Assembly: GCA_025361765.1 (NCBI GenBank)
Contig: JANYJS010000042.1
Coordinates: forward strand, 1 to 55,404
DNA from: Bacillota bacterium
GTDB taxonomy: Bacteria; Bacillota; Clostridia; Peptostreptococcales; Anaerovoracaceae
Direction of reading: 5' to 3'
DNA length: 55,404 nucleotides
The notes under the pieces were generated by a model. The model was given only the letters and a program-made list of their open reading frames with translations. It had not been told where the DNA came from and searched no databases. Positions 1 to 8,879 of this stretch are shown piece after piece (position 1 is the stretch's first letter; each line of letters opens with the position of its first letter). Made by a program: the position numbers and the translations under genes.

Positions 1-947
1 TGGAGTTTGAAGACCACAGACCTCTATACGACTGGGTTTTGGCTGAGCTCGAATGGGTAGAGCCGCCCCAGCAAATTGAATTTGCAAGGCTCAATATCAC
101 AAATACCCTGATGAGCAAAAGATATTTAAAGGCTTTGGTGGACGATGGTACAGTTGATGGCTGGGACGATCCTAGGATGCCGACTATAGCAGGACTACGA
201 AGAAGAGGGTATACGCCTGAAGCTATAAGGGATTTCTGCGAAAGGATTGGGGTAGCCAAGGCAAACAGCACAGTTGAAATCGGTCTGCTGGAGCATTGCA
301 TAAGAGAAGATTTACAGGATAAAGTTGAGAGCAGAATGGTAGTGCTGGATCCTATAAAAGTCGTGATTACCAATTATCCTGAAGATCAAATTGAATATGT
401 CGAAATAGAAAACAGCAAGGATGAAGCAAAAGGGATTAGGCGTGTTGCTTTTTCACGTGAGCTTTATGTAGAACGAGAAGACTTTATGGAAGTGCCCTCC
501 AAAGGCTACTTCAGACTGTTTCCCGGAAATGAAGTCAGATTCAAAGGGGCTTATTTTATTAGATGTGAAGAGGTTGTCAAAGATGAACAGGGCAATATTT
601 TAGAGCTGCGCTGCACCTACGACCCCGAAACAAAAAGCGGGAGCGGTTTTGAAGGCAGAAAAGTCAAGGGAACCATTCACTGGGTGGATGCAAGGACAGC
701 CATGGAAATTTCAGTCAGAGCTTACGGTTATCTTATGATCGAGAATGAGCAGGGTGAAAACATCATGAATCCTGATTCAATCAAAATTTATGCCGCTTTT
801 GCTGAGCCAGCTGTAGCGGAACTGAAGCCTTCTGAAAGTATCCAGTTCTTCAGACATGGATATTTCATTGCGGATGCAGTACTAACCCAGGGAGATAACA
901 AGGTGTTCAACAGAATCGTTGACCTCAAAAGCTCCTGGAAAAAATGA
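1..947 (+). CDS. glnS: Glutamine--tRNA ligase, 3' part (partial at window start)
   Basis: Charges tRNA-Gln with glutamine in the cytosol. The open frame runs in from the left edge (first full codon at 3), so the N-terminal Rossmann half with the HIGH motif is missing; about 314 residues remain of an enzyme usually near 550. Seen: the [13 protein letters not shown] segment typical of GlnRS just inside the edge, the class I KMSKS-type signature in the variant form MSKR (in [12 protein letters not shown]), the [16 protein letters not shown] segment that follows it, and a complete C-terminal beta-barrel anticodon-binding region. The TTG at 39 is internal and not a start. Presence of GlnRS means Gln-tRNA can be made directly, although a GatCAB route may coexist. 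No terminator is visible before the next gene. Confidence 0.96.
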   Translation, partial: EFEDHRPLYDWVLAELEWVEPPQQIEFARLNITNTLMSKRYLKALVDDGTVDGWDDPRMPTIAGLRRRGYTPEAIRDFCERIGVAKANSTVEIGLLEHCIREDLQDKVESRMVVLDPIKVVITNYPEDQIEYVEIENSKDEAKGIRRVAFSRELYVEREDFMEVPSKGYFRLFPGNEVRFKGAYFIRCEEVVKDEQGNILELRCTYDPETKSGSGFEGRKVKGTIHWVDARTAMEISVRAYGYLMIENEQGENIMNPDSIKIYAAFAEPAVAELKPSESIQFFRHGYFIADAVLTQGDNKVFNRIVDLKSSWKK

Positions 948-1025
948 GTGAATAAATTTAAATGAGTCGACATAAACGCAATATTAAATTGTTCGGGAGT
1001 CGATGGACTAAAGAGTAATAAACGT

Positions 1026-1796
1026 ATGAATAATCTCATTGTTTTGGTTATAATTGGAATTATTTCTGGAATCATCATAGCCGGTATTTTAGCCGGCTAT
1101 TTGGCTGTCTATGTATTTAATAAAATGCCTGCAGCTTGGCTTACTGATTATGGCGAGACTCCTGAGGAGTCGCTAATGGGGACAAGAATTGCTGAAAGGC
1201 CCTACACTATGGTCTTAAGCGTGGTTTTTGTCATGGCATTTGTGTTTCTAGCGATCCAATATGACGGCCCATTTTATACCATCCCCGGGATGGTAATCCT
1301 TTGGCTGCTTATGTTAATTGGAATCTCGGACTATAAATACATGATCATACCTGATCAGCTAGTGTTGGCTCTAACTGCAGCAGCCGTCGGGATCATTGGC
1401 CTTGACTTCGCAGCCATATCTGGGATGCTCCCGTTTTCTCCATATTTTCATCAGTCCTATGCATCGCCCTTTCTTGGCGCACTCGTTGGTGGAGGAAGCT
1501 TCTGGCTGATCGGCGTAATTGGTTCGCTTTTGACAAAAAAAGAGGCCATGGGCTTTGGAGATGTGAAGCTTCTGGCAGCTATCGGATTTTTGTGCGGCCT
1601 TCGCGGCATCCTGATTGTTCTGGTTATTACGATTTTTACCAGTGGAATCTGGTTTATGCTGCTTTTACTTGCCCAAAAAATAAAAAGAGGCGACAACAAA
1701 CCACTAGGGCCTTATATCGTCTTCGCCTGCGCTCTGTATTTGATGTTCAGAGACCAAATCAACCGGATTGTTAATTGGTACATCGGATTATACTAA
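1026..1796 (+). CDS. Prepilin peptidase (A24 aspartic protease family)
   Basis: Membrane aspartyl protease that cleaves the leader of type IV pilin or pseudopilin precursors. The 256-residue protein has about seven hydrophobic segments. The two catalytic Asp sites are visible: D102 in SDYKYMIIPD and D179 in the GxGD motif GFGDVKLLAAIGF. An N-terminal hydrophobic segment precedes a short loop (residues 34-60), but the cysteine tetrad that binds zinc in the methylase domain of PilD-type enzymes is absent, so the protein may cleave without N-methylating, as is known for truncated A24 members. No pilin or secretion genes are adjacent in the window. It ends 2 bp before the convergent binding-protein gene. 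The ribosome site upstream of the ATG is weak (AAAGAG about 12 nt away). Confidence 0.85.
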   Translation: MNNLIVLVIIGIISGIIIAGILAGYLAVYVFNKMPAAWLTDYGETPEESLMGTRIAERPYTMVLSVVFVMAFVFLAIQYDGPFYTIPGMVILWLLMLIGISDYKYMIIPDQLVLALTAAAVGIIGLDFAAISGMLPFSPYFHQSYASPFLGALVGGGSFWLIGVIGSLLTKKEAMGFGDVKLLAAIGFLCGLRGILIVLVITIFTSGIWFMLLLLAQKIKRGDNKPLGPYIVFACALYLMFRDQINRIVNWYIGLY

Positions 1797-1798
1797 CT

Positions 1799-3073
1799 TC
1801 ACTCTGCTTGTTTAAAAAGTTTTTCAAAATCAAAGTTTATCACCAGATCACTCTGAGCGTATTTTCTAGGGTAGATGATTACAGATTCTATGGTGCTTCC
1901 GGACCATCTTTTCTGCATAATAAAAACAGGTCTATCTGACTGCCCTAAGCTATTAAAATCAATATTGCCGGTGACACCGCTGAAATTTCTGGTTTGAGCG
2001 AGGGCGGATCGAAGGTACTGACTATAATCGTCTTTTCCCCGATACATTTCTGTTTTAATCAGACTATCCGCTAATATATAGGTGGCCTCATAGCTGATGG
2101 CGGCAAACATATCAGGGATGTCATCATAGGTATCCATATAGAGTTTGACGAACAGATCAGACATTGGTGTCGAGAATGAAGGATGCCACTGGGTTGAGAA
2201 GAGGCAGCCCTTTGCCACTTCGCCGAGCTCCTCATCAAAGCTATCTCCGTTAAATCCGCCCTCACCATAAAAAAGGCCTTTAAAACCCAGTTCTCTGCCC
2301 TGCCTAACAATCTCAATGGCCTCTTTATTAAGAGCTATGACGTAAATGACGTCGGGGAAATTGCCCCGATAATTCAGGAATAATTCTGAAAAATCCGTTT
2401 GACCCAGTTCAAAAGATTCATTAAAAACAAGGGCGTTAAGTCTTTTGATTTTAGTCATGTCCTTAATAACTGCCGACTGCATTTGGCTTCCCCAAATGTC
2501 TTTTTGCCATAAAATCCCTACCGTCTTTGCACCAAAACCATCCAACATGACATATTTGCCATTGCTGAAATCTGAAAAAGCATTGGTTTTATTATCCGCC
2601 TCAGTAATGCCAAGGGTATTTCTGAAGACAAAATCATCTTTAAGATTGATGTTATCAGACATGGCAACGGGAGTAATGAGAGGGGTCTCGAGATTGTTGA
2701 CAAGATTGATGATTGCCAAAGCACAGGAGCTATTAAAGGGACCGATAATTGCTGAAACACCATCAGCAATGGAAAGTTGCTTGACTGCCTTAACACATTC
2801 TAAAGGAGACCCTTGATCATCATAGTCAATCAGCTTTAATTCGTGCCCGTTGATGCCGCCGGTTACGTTGATGTTATCCACCGCAAGAGAAACGCCTTTC
2901 TTCATGCTCAAGCCGTTTTCAGAGCTGGATCCTGTCCATGGGCCCACAAGGCCAATTTTGATTGGAGCCCCAATAAAGGCGATTTTCGTATTTTGATCCC
3001 GCAGAAAAAGCAGGGTGGCAGTAGCGAGGAAAAGAAAAATTATAATGACAAAGATCAGTTTGGGCTTATTCAT
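1799..3073 (-). CDS. Orphan ABC-type substrate-binding protein, branched-chain amino acid (Peripla_BP_6) family
   Basis: Likely an extracellular ligand-binding protein of the LivJ/Leu-Ile-Val class. Seen: an N-terminal hydrophobic segment without a lipobox cysteine, then IKIGLVGPWTGSSSENG, GVSLAVDNINVTGGINGHEL and the GVSAIIGPFNSSCALAI segment that mark the type I periplasmic-binding fold over the rest of the protein. The longest frame begins at a TTG (3082), but the AGGAG lies only 1 nt from it; the ATG at 3073 sits 10 nt after TAGGAG and gives 424 residues, so I use that. No permease or ATPase genes adjoin, so it is an orphan: it may feed a transporter elsewhere or act as a sensor protein. 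Three 25-bp leader repeats lie directly upstream. Ligand unknown. Confidence 0.82.
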   Translation of the reverse strand: MNKPKLIFVIIIFLFLATATLLFLRDQNTKIAFIGAPIKIGLVGPWTGSSSENGLSMKKGVSLAVDNINVTGGINGHELKLIDYDDQGSPLECVKAVKQLSIADGVSAIIGPFNSSCALAIINLVNNLETPLITPVAMSDNINLKDDFVFRNTLGITEADNKTNAFSDFSNGKYVMLDGFGAKTVGILWQKDIWGSQMQSAVIKDMTKIKRLNALVFNESFELGQTDFSELFLNYRGNFPDVIYVIALNKEAIEIVRQGRELGFKGLFYGEGGFNGDSFDEELGEVAKGCLFSTQWHPSFSTPMSDLFVKLYMDTYDDIPDMFAAISYEATYILADSLIKTEMYRGKDDYSQYLRSALAQTRNFSGVTGNIDFNSLGQSDRPVFIMQKRWSGSTIESVIIYPRKYAQSDLVINFDFEKLFKQAE

Positions 3074-3086
3074 GAACGACAATCTC

Positions 3087-3160
3087 CTAAAACACTAGTT
3101 TTGATAGAATCTAAGAACACTAGCTTCTATAGACTCTAAGAACACCTGATTCGATAGACT
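3087..3160. repeat. Three tandem 24-25 bp imperfect repeats in the binding-protein leader
   Basis: Copies at 3087-3110, 3111-3135 and 3136-3160 begin CTAA(G)AACAC and end GATAGA(A/C)T. The copy nearest the gene contains, on the minus strand, the TTTTAGGAG used as ribosome binding site; the outer two carry degenerate versions (TTAGATTC, TTAGAGTC). They read as duplications of the leader or ribosome-site region of the minus-strand gene. An alternative is a set of regulator binding sites. Confidence 0.75.
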
Positions 3161-3294
3161 TGATATTCACAGAAAAAAATGCTTCACAAAAGTTAAAACA
3201 TGATATAGTATATTAAAATACAATAAAATATAAAAACCAGTTTGTAGTATTGTAGCATAAAGGCAATTAAAATTCAAATATAGAGGTGTTTAAT

Positions 3295-3492
3295 ATGGCA
3301 AAGGAATTTTCATACATGACCATAGAAGATGTTGCTGAGATGCTGAAAATAGCAAGATCTACAGTTTATAAATTTAAGGATATGGGCATGCCCTTCATCA
3401 AAATCGGGAAAACAATCAGATTTAAGGATGTCGAGGTCGTAGACTGGGTCGAAAGCCACAGCACATCCCAGGACAGCAGCAAAGAAAAATAA
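3295..3492 (+). CDS. Small excisionase-family helix-turn-helix DNA-binding protein
   Basis: A 65-residue protein that is essentially one winged HTH (MerR/excisionase-like HTH_17). Seen: SYMTIEDVAEMLKIARSTVYKF as the helix-turn-helix, then PFIKIGKTIRFKDVEVVDWV as the wing, and a short polar tail. The longest frame starts at a GTG at 3286, but AGAGGTG is the ribosome site itself; the ATG at 3295 follows it with proper spacing. It ends 26 bp before the symporter gene on the same strand, so the two are probably cotranscribed and the protein may regulate the symporter. There are no integrase or attachment-site signs, so a phage role is not supported. Function beyond DNA binding is unknown. Confidence 0.75.
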   Translation: MAKEFSYMTIEDVAEMLKIARSTVYKFKDMGMPFIKIGKTIRFKDVEVVDWVESHSTSQDSSKEK

Positions 3493-3518
3493 CCCTCAGT
3501 TAAATGGAGGCGATTTGA

Positions 3519-4979
3519 GTGTTCCCTTATTACTTCTGGCTGCTGGTTTATATTGGCGTTATTTTTTCAATCAGCGGATTTTTCATCAAAAAATCCATCA
3601 GCTCCTTTGATGAGTTCACTGTAGCCAATCGTTCTTTAGGATTCACCTTCACTTTCTTCACCTATTTTTCGACTTGGATCAGCGGGGCTACAATTGTAGG
3701 CCTAGCAGGGATGACCTTTAAATGGGGAATTTACCAATATTGGGTTATCGGTGTCGCGTATATCATGGGGGCTCTTGCTGCTCCCATTTTTTTGACTCGT
3801 ATTCGCCATCTTAAGGTTTATACGATTGGGGATTTCTTTGCGCTGCGTTTTCCAAAATACGAAAAGCTAATCAGAATCATGGTCTCATCATCCATTGTTT
3901 TTCGCAATGTGACCATTGTAGGTGCTCAATTTTCTACGATTGCTTTTTTTATATCCTTGTCTTTCAGTATAAATTTTTATTTAGCACTTTCCATAACCGC
4001 GATTTTTATAACGTCTTACACTGCATTAAGTGGAATGTGGGGCAGCGCCGGAACAGACGTCATTCAGGGTTTATTCCAGTTGATCGGTCTTCCGCTTCTG
4101 CTTATTTTCGTCATAAAATATGCTGGGGGCCTTGATAATATTTTTGACTTCTATGACAAAATCGGCGGCGGTCAGTATTTGGACATATTTGGAATCAGTG
4201 GCAAGGTCAAGGAAGTCCTATTTTTTCTTGTGGCGCCTGGCCTTTTCTTCCTTATGGAAGATCAGGCAACTTGGCAGAGAATTAATTCTGCCAAATCTGC
4301 AAAAGTCGCTTTCTGGGGATATTTGGCACCAGTGGGAGCTGCCATGATCTGGATTTTGTTTCCCAGTTATATTGGCGTTTTCAGTAAAACCATATTTCCT
4401 GGGTTTACTGCGTTTCCAGTAGCGCTGGTTGATTTTATCCTATCCTTGCCCCAGGCAGCCACCATCATCATTTTGCTCGCCATTATTTCAGCGGCGGTAT
4501 CCACCTGCAACACTTACCTTTTGGCATCCGGCCTCTCTTTGACACAGGATATCTATAAGAAAATTCTCAGAAAGAATGCATCTGAGAAAGAGCTAGTCTT
4601 TGTGATCAGCCTCTTTATAGTGGTCGTTGGCCTTTGCAGTTTGGGAGCCAGCATTCTGATTTATGACATTTTTGAATTATATATACTAGGTGCCTTTATT
4701 GCCGGGTCGATTTTGGCAGTGCCCTATCTTTTGACCTGGTTCTCTAAAAGCATGAACAGCCTTGGTATCATATCAGGTATGATTGGCGGTGGAGCCAGTT
4801 TCTTTTTACTGGTGTACGAATTTGGACTGACCTATGGCTATGCCATGGCTGTCAGCCTCCTCGTCAACTTGGCCTGCACCCATATTTTCCATCTGCTCGC
4901 TGCCCCCCCAGACAAATTAGATGTGGCAAAGACTTATTATTTTTCCGACAAATTTAAGGATATTAAAAATTTGCCCTGA
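3519..4979 (+). CDS. Sodium:solute symporter (SSS/SLC5 family)
   Basis: A secondary transporter that couples uptake of an organic solute to Na+ (or H+). The 486-residue protein has about 13 hydrophobic segments. The N-terminal region SSFDEFTVANRSLG followed by YFSTWISGATIVGLAGMTF is the typical SSS core with the sodium-site helix, and FFALRFPKYEKLIRI matches the conserved loop after TM3. The start is GTG at 3519, chosen because GGAGG lies 8 nt upstream; the in-between ATG is out of frame. Substrate cannot be read from sequence; proline/pantothenate/acetate-type members look alike. It lies just after the small HTH gene. No terminator hairpin with a T-tract was found immediately after it. Confidence 0.88.
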   Translation: MFPYYFWLLVYIGVIFSISGFFIKKSISSFDEFTVANRSLGFTFTFFTYFSTWISGATIVGLAGMTFKWGIYQYWVIGVAYIMGALAAPIFLTRIRHLKVYTIGDFFALRFPKYEKLIRIMVSSSIVFRNVTIVGAQFSTIAFFISLSFSINFYLALSITAIFITSYTALSGMWGSAGTDVIQGLFQLIGLPLLLIFVIKYAGGLDNIFDFYDKIGGGQYLDIFGISGKVKEVLFFLVAPGLFFLMEDQATWQRINSAKSAKVAFWGYLAPVGAAMIWILFPSYIGVFSKTIFPGFTAFPVALVDFILSLPQAATIIILLAIISAAVSTCNTYLLASGLSLTQDIYKKILRKNASEKELVFVISLFIVVVGLCSLGASILIYDIFELYILGAFIAGSILAVPYLLTWFSKSMNSLGIISGMIGGGASFFLLVYEFGLTYGYAMAVSLLVNLACTHIFHLLAAPPDKLDVAKTYYFSDKFKDIKNLP

Positions 4980-5051
4980 GCAAAGGTATTGCGAGCACGC
5001 GAATTTATAATTTGTAAGCGGTAATTGCGAAGCAAGTTAATCAATAGATAA

Positions 5052-5104
5052 AGGCTGTGCAAAGTTGGCATGGCTCTTTTGTTGCCTAAAAATATGCACA
5101 GGCT
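5052..5104. other. Imperfect inverted repeat between symporter and peptide-transport operon
   Basis: Arms AGGCTGTGCA (5052-5061) and TGCACAGGCT (5095-5104) are complementary at 9 of 10 positions with a 33-nt interior. There is no T-tract, so it is not a convincing terminator. It could end the symporter transcript or be a protein site. The rest of 4980-5155 shows nothing else recognisable. Confidence 0.35.
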
Positions 5105-5155
5105 TATATTCTAAACTCAACGGCAAATTAATTGTCAGAAAAAACAAAAAACAGA

Positions 5156-5183
5156 TTGACAAATGGCTAGAGCTAAATATAAT
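5156..5183 (+). promoter_or_regulatory. Sigma-A-type promoter of the oligopeptide ABC operon
   Basis: TTGACA at 5156-5161 and TATAAT at 5178-5183, both consensus, with a 16-bp spacer. They lie 46 bp before the binding-protein ATG, which has AAAGGAG as ribosome site. Confidence 0.8.
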
Positions 5184-5228
5184 AAAAGACAATAACGGAC
5201 ATAAAAAAATTTTGAAAGGAGAAAATTA

Positions 5229-6803
5229 ATGTTACTAGGGAAAAAAAGAATTGCATTACTGCTTGCATTTGTTTTGGTTTTATCTACAGTACTTGGCGGA
5301 TGTGCGGGCAATAGCAGCCAGAGTTCGGCTAAAAATGACCTATTGTTTATGGGCAGTTATACAGCGCCGGTCATTGACTGGGATCCATCTATCTGCTATT
5401 CGGTAGAGAGTCTTGTCATGAACAACTTTTATGAAACTTTGCTGAGGTATGAGCCCTCGACAGACTCCTTTACGCCGATCTTAGCCACAGATTATACAAA
5501 GAGTGAAGACGGCCTAACATGGACATTCAACTTAAGACATGACGTCAAATTCCATGACGGCACAGTCATGGATGCCGCTGCTGTCAAATACTCTCTTGAT
5601 AGAAATAAGGACATGAATAAAGGAGCTTCTTTTATTTGGGCGCCAGTCAATGAAATCAAGGTTGTAGATGAGGATACCATTGACATTACATTGAAATACC
5701 CTGCAGCCCTTGATCTTATTGCTGCTTGCGGTTATAGTGCTTTCATTATGTCTCCGACCCTTGCTGAGCAAGGCACAGACTGGTTCCAGCTTGGGAATGA
5801 AGCTGGAACAGGCCCATATAAGCTTGAAAGCCAGGTCCCTGGAGATCAGCTCATCATGACCCAAAACGAAGAATATTGGGGCGGATGGGATGGCAAACAT
5901 TTCAAGAAAGTCGTTGTTAAAAATGTCGGAGAAAATGCTTCAAGACGTCAGATGGTCGAAAATGGAGAAGCCGACATCGTTAATTCTCTTCAGGTGGAAG
6001 ATCTGATTGCACTTAAAGACAATCCGAACGTCACAGTCTATACTAGCTCCTCCTATGCAAACACTATTGGTTTTTTCAACACCAAGGTGAAACCTTTTGA
6101 CAACAAGTTGGTCAGACAGGCATTGGCCTATGCATTCCCTTATGATGATGTCATTAAATATGTGGCACAAGGCTATGCTACAAGACCTACAGGCGTTATC
6201 CCTCAGGGAATGTGGGGTGCACTGGATAAACCGCTTTACGAATATGATTTGGAAAAAGCAAAAGCCCTTCTGACTGAAGCAGGGTATCCGGATGGCGGAT
6301 TTGATATGCTCATTACCTATATCTCCGGCGTAGAAGACAGAAAAAAGACCGCGGAACTTTACAAATCTGAACTCGAAAAACTCGGCGTTAAAGTCGAATT
6401 AAGAGGAATGCCTTGGGATCAAATGTGGGAACTTGCCAAGAGTCCAAATCCAGAAGACAGACAGGACTACCTTTCAATCGCCTGGTGGCCTGATGTCGTG
6501 ACTCCTGCCAGCTGGTTCCAGTCACTTTATCATTCAGAAAAAGATGTGTTCTTCAACTTAGGATACTATTCAAATCCTAAACTCGATACCATCATTGAAG
6601 AAGCTGACAAAGCCAGCGGAATAGACAGAGCTAAAGCTACTGAACTCTATAAAGAAGCAGGAACCATTGTTGCCGACGAAGCTGTATCCATATTTGTTAC
6701 GGATGGCAAGAGCATCTACACAATTAACAAGAGCTTAAAGAATTTCAGCGAAAATCCGGCTTATCCTTACATCTTATTCTTCTATGACTTCTACAAAGAA
6801 TAA
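5229..6803 (+). CDS. ABC transporter substrate-binding lipoprotein, peptide/nickel (SBP_bac_5) family
   Basis: Captures oligopeptides or related solutes outside the membrane for the permease pair that follows. The 524-residue protein has a lipoprotein signal with lipobox LGGC and anchor Cys25. Family segments are clear: DWDPSICYSVESLVMNNFYETLLRY, then the SBP_5 signature LTWTFNLRHDVKFHDGTVM near residues 95-115, and NEEYWGG further on. It is the first gene of a five-gene plus-strand operon with a consensus promoter. A strong hairpin at 6819 separates it from the permeases, which usually means the binding protein is made in excess over the membrane parts. Substrate is not determined; the amidohydrolase at the operon end hints at a ligand that is hydrolysed after uptake. 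Confidence 0.92.
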   Translation: MLLGKKRIALLLAFVLVLSTVLGGCAGNSSQSSAKNDLLFMGSYTAPVIDWDPSICYSVESLVMNNFYETLLRYEPSTDSFTPILATDYTKSEDGLTWTFNLRHDVKFHDGTVMDAAAVKYSLDRNKDMNKGASFIWAPVNEIKVVDEDTIDITLKYPAALDLIAACGYSAFIMSPTLAEQGTDWFQLGNEAGTGPYKLESQVPGDQLIMTQNEEYWGGWDGKHFKKVVVKNVGENASRRQMVENGEADIVNSLQVEDLIALKDNPNVTVYTSSSYANTIGFFNTKVKPFDNKLVRQALAYAFPYDDVIKYVAQGYATRPTGVIPQGMWGALDKPLYEYDLEKAKALLTEAGYPDGGFDMLITYISGVEDRKKTAELYKSELEKLGVKVELRGMPWDQMWELAKSPNPEDRQDYLSIAWWPDVVTPASWFQSLYHSEKDVFFNLGYYSNPKLDTIIEEADKASGIDRAKATELYKEAGTIVADEAVSIFVTDGKSIYTINKSLKNFSENPAYPYILFFYDFYKE

Positions 6804-6818
6804 ATAGAAAAACACCCA

Positions 6819-6857
6819 ATTCAGGACTTAGGGTTAACCCTGAGTCCTGAATTTTAT
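6819..6857 (+). terminator. Hairpin terminator/attenuator after the binding-protein gene
   Basis: A 15-bp stem (6819-6833 with 6838-6852, one T-G pair), loop TTAA, followed by TTTTAT. It sits inside the ABC operon and should give partial termination or 3'-end protection of the binding-protein mRNA. Confidence 0.8.
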
Positions 6858-6878
6858 GTTGAATATACTTAACTTGAT

Positions 6879-6933
6879 ATAAAGAACATGTGAACAAAGT
6901 TAAAACACGCAATCTAAGATAAAGAACATGTGA
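6879..6933 (+). repeat. 15-bp direct repeat, 40-bp period, in the permease leader
   Basis: ATAAAGAACATGTGA occurs at 6879-6893 and 6919-6933. Similarity continues weakly beyond each copy (AAAG, TTAAAA), so the second copy together with the ribosome site AAAGGGG looks like a duplicated leader segment. The ACATGT core is palindromic, so a paired operator is also possible. Confidence 0.6.
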
Positions 6934-6952
6934 GCTGAAAGGGGTATTAAAA

Positions 6953-7963
6953 TTGAAGAAATATATATTGAGAAGGCTGCTTTTGAGCCTGATTGTACTC
7001 ATGGGCGTAGTGTTCATCACCTTCGTCATCACAAGAGTCGTGCCGTCGGATCCGGCTGCAAAGTGGGCTGGCGCAAGAGCTACGCCTCAGCAGGTGGCGG
7101 CCGCAAGAATTGAGCTGGGACTCGACAAACCTTACCCGGAACAGTTTGCAAACTATGTAACCAATCTGGTGCAGGGTAATCTTGGTTATTCGCTTCGAAC
7201 CAGAAATCCTGTCATGAATGATTTGAAGGTATTTATCCCAGCCACAGTAGAATTGGTGCTGATGGCAACTCTTCTAGCGCTTGTAATTGGAATTCCGCTT
7301 GGGATTTACTCTGCAAAGCATAAAAACCGTATATTTGACCATGTCAGCCGCTTTTTTTCAATCGGGGCAGTCTCGCTTCCCGGATTTTGGATTGCACTGG
7401 CACTGCAGCTTGTTTTTTACAGCTATTTGGACTTTCTCCCATTGGGCGGGCGGGTGAGCATTGAAACATCCCTAATGGGCAATATTCCAAACATCACCGG
7501 CTTTCTTCTTTTTGACAGCCTCATAACGGGAAACCTGGTCATATTTCAGGATGCCTTCAGGCATATGATTCTTCCCATGATTACGATTGCCTTATATCCA
7601 ATTGGACTTGTTGCAAGGATGACCAGGTCAGCTATGCTTGAAATACTGGGAGAAGACTATATCACGGCAGAAAGATCCTATGGACTTTCTGAGCGCCTGA
7701 TTTTATGGGTTTATGCCTTAAAAAACTCTCTCGGTCCAACGTCGACGGTAGTCACCCTCTCGATAGGTTATACCTTGATGAGCACGTTTTTAGTTGAATC
7801 CATATTCAATTGGCCTGGAATCGGTAAATATGTCTCGAATTCCATCATCGCGCTGGACTATCCTGCGATAATGGGCGTTACCATATTTTCCGCTTTATGC
7901 TATATGGCGCTGAATCTCATAGCAGACCTGATCATTTCTCTAGACCCAAGAGTTAGACTGTAG
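6953..7963 (+). CDS. ABC transporter permease, DppB/OppB/NikB family
   Basis: One of the two membrane subunits of the peptide-type importer. Seen in 336 residues: a start of the form MKKYILRRLLLSLIVLMGV as first membrane helix, FVITRVVPSDPAAKWAG directly after (typical of DppB), the BPD-type permease core with TARSYGLSE-like EAA loop (EDYITAERSYGLSERLILWVYALKN) that contacts the ATPase, and the C-terminal FNWPGIGKYVSNSIIALDYPAIMG signature. The start is TTG at 6953, supported by AAAGGGG 8 nt upstream; no in-frame ATG fits. It is followed 11 bp later by its partner permease. Confidence 0.92.
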   Translation: MKKYILRRLLLSLIVLMGVVFITFVITRVVPSDPAAKWAGARATPQQVAAARIELGLDKPYPEQFANYVTNLVQGNLGYSLRTRNPVMNDLKVFIPATVELVLMATLLALVIGIPLGIYSAKHKNRIFDHVSRFFSIGAVSLPGFWIALALQLVFYSYLDFLPLGGRVSIETSLMGNIPNITGFLLFDSLITGNLVIFQDAFRHMILPMITIALYPIGLVARMTRSAMLEILGEDYITAERSYGLSERLILWVYALKNSLGPTSTVVTLSIGYTLMSTFLVESIFNWPGIGKYVSNSIIALDYPAIMGVTIFSALCYMALNLIADLIISLDPRVRL

Positions 7964-7974
7964 GAGGTAGAACA

Positions 7975-8868
7975 GTGTTTAAAAATATGATTTCAATGAA
8001 TACATTAGCGCCGAAGATTAAGGAAGCCAAGCTGTCTTTTTATCTGCTGAATAAAAACATTCTGACAAGAGCAGCGCTGATCACCGTTTTACTTCTCATT
8101 TTGGTGGCCATATTCGCGCTTTATATTGCACCTTTTCCAGAGCATATATTTCTAGGAAATGATCCGGCAAACAGTCTGAACCCCCCATCTTGGAAAAATT
8201 TGTGCGGCACCGACGAGCTTGGCAGGGATATTTTCAGCAGAATACTTTATGGCACAAGCATTTCACTTAGAGCAGCTGTGACTGCCGTATTCTTTGCTGT
8301 GACCATTGGAAGCTTTCTTGGTGCAGTTGCCGGCTCTGTCGGTGGCTGGCTGGATGAACTGATTATGAGAGTGACGGATATTTTTCTCAGCTTTCCGCCG
8401 TTACTGCTTTCCATTTCTATCGTCGCCCTTATGGGACCTTCCTTAAACAATGCAACACTAGCTATCGTAGTATCCTGGTGGCCTTGGTATACCAGACTGA
8501 TGCGCGGCCAGGCTATATCTGTCAAAGAAAAGCAATTTGTCAAAGCCGCCGAAGCCATAGGGACGTCTAGAATGAAAATTATCTTCAAACACATTGTGCC
8601 AAATTGCATTTCTCCAATAATCATACAAGCCTCTATGGATATGGGTGCAGTCATTTTATCTCTGGCGGGCCTGAGCTTTCTGGGTCTTGGCGCACAGCCG
8701 CCGACGCCGGAATGGGGGCTTATGGTGAGCACGAGCAAGAACTATTTTATGAATGCGCCTTGGTATAGCCTTTTCCCAGGAATCGCTATTTTTATCACAG
8801 TACTTTCCTTCAATCTTTTAGGAGACGGCATGAGAGAGATACTGGATCCAAAGACCAGAAAGAATTAG
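7975..8868 (+). CDS. ABC transporter permease, DppC/OppC/NikC family
   Basis: Second membrane subunit of the importer, 297 residues. Seen: one N-terminal helix (about 30-55), the extracellular LCGTDELGRDIFSRILYGTSISL signature of the C-type permease, further helices, the cytoplasmic coupling loop FVKAAEAIGTSRMKIIFKHIVPN and the C-terminal GLSFLGLGAQPPTPEWGLM motif. The start is GTG at 7975 preceded by TAGGAGGTAGAACA. It lies between the DppB-like gene (11 bp) and the fused ATPase gene (11 bp), so translation is probably coupled. Confidence 0.92.
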   Translation: MFKNMISMNTLAPKIKEAKLSFYLLNKNILTRAALITVLLLILVAIFALYIAPFPEHIFLGNDPANSLNPPSWKNLCGTDELGRDIFSRILYGTSISLRAAVTAVFFAVTIGSFLGAVAGSVGGWLDELIMRVTDIFLSFPPLLLSISIVALMGPSLNNATLAIVVSWWPWYTRLMRGQAISVKEKQFVKAAEAIGTSRMKIIFKHIVPNCISPIIIQASMDMGAVILSLAGLSFLGLGAQPPTPEWGLMVSTSKNYFMNAPWYSLFPGIAIFITVLSFNLLGDGMREILDPKTRKN

Positions 8869-8879
8869 GGGGCAAGGTT

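Noticed and set aside
3295-3492. Phage excisionase or mobile-element remnant
   Set aside because: No integrase, attachment-site repeat or other phage gene is nearby; the gene is linked to a transporter.
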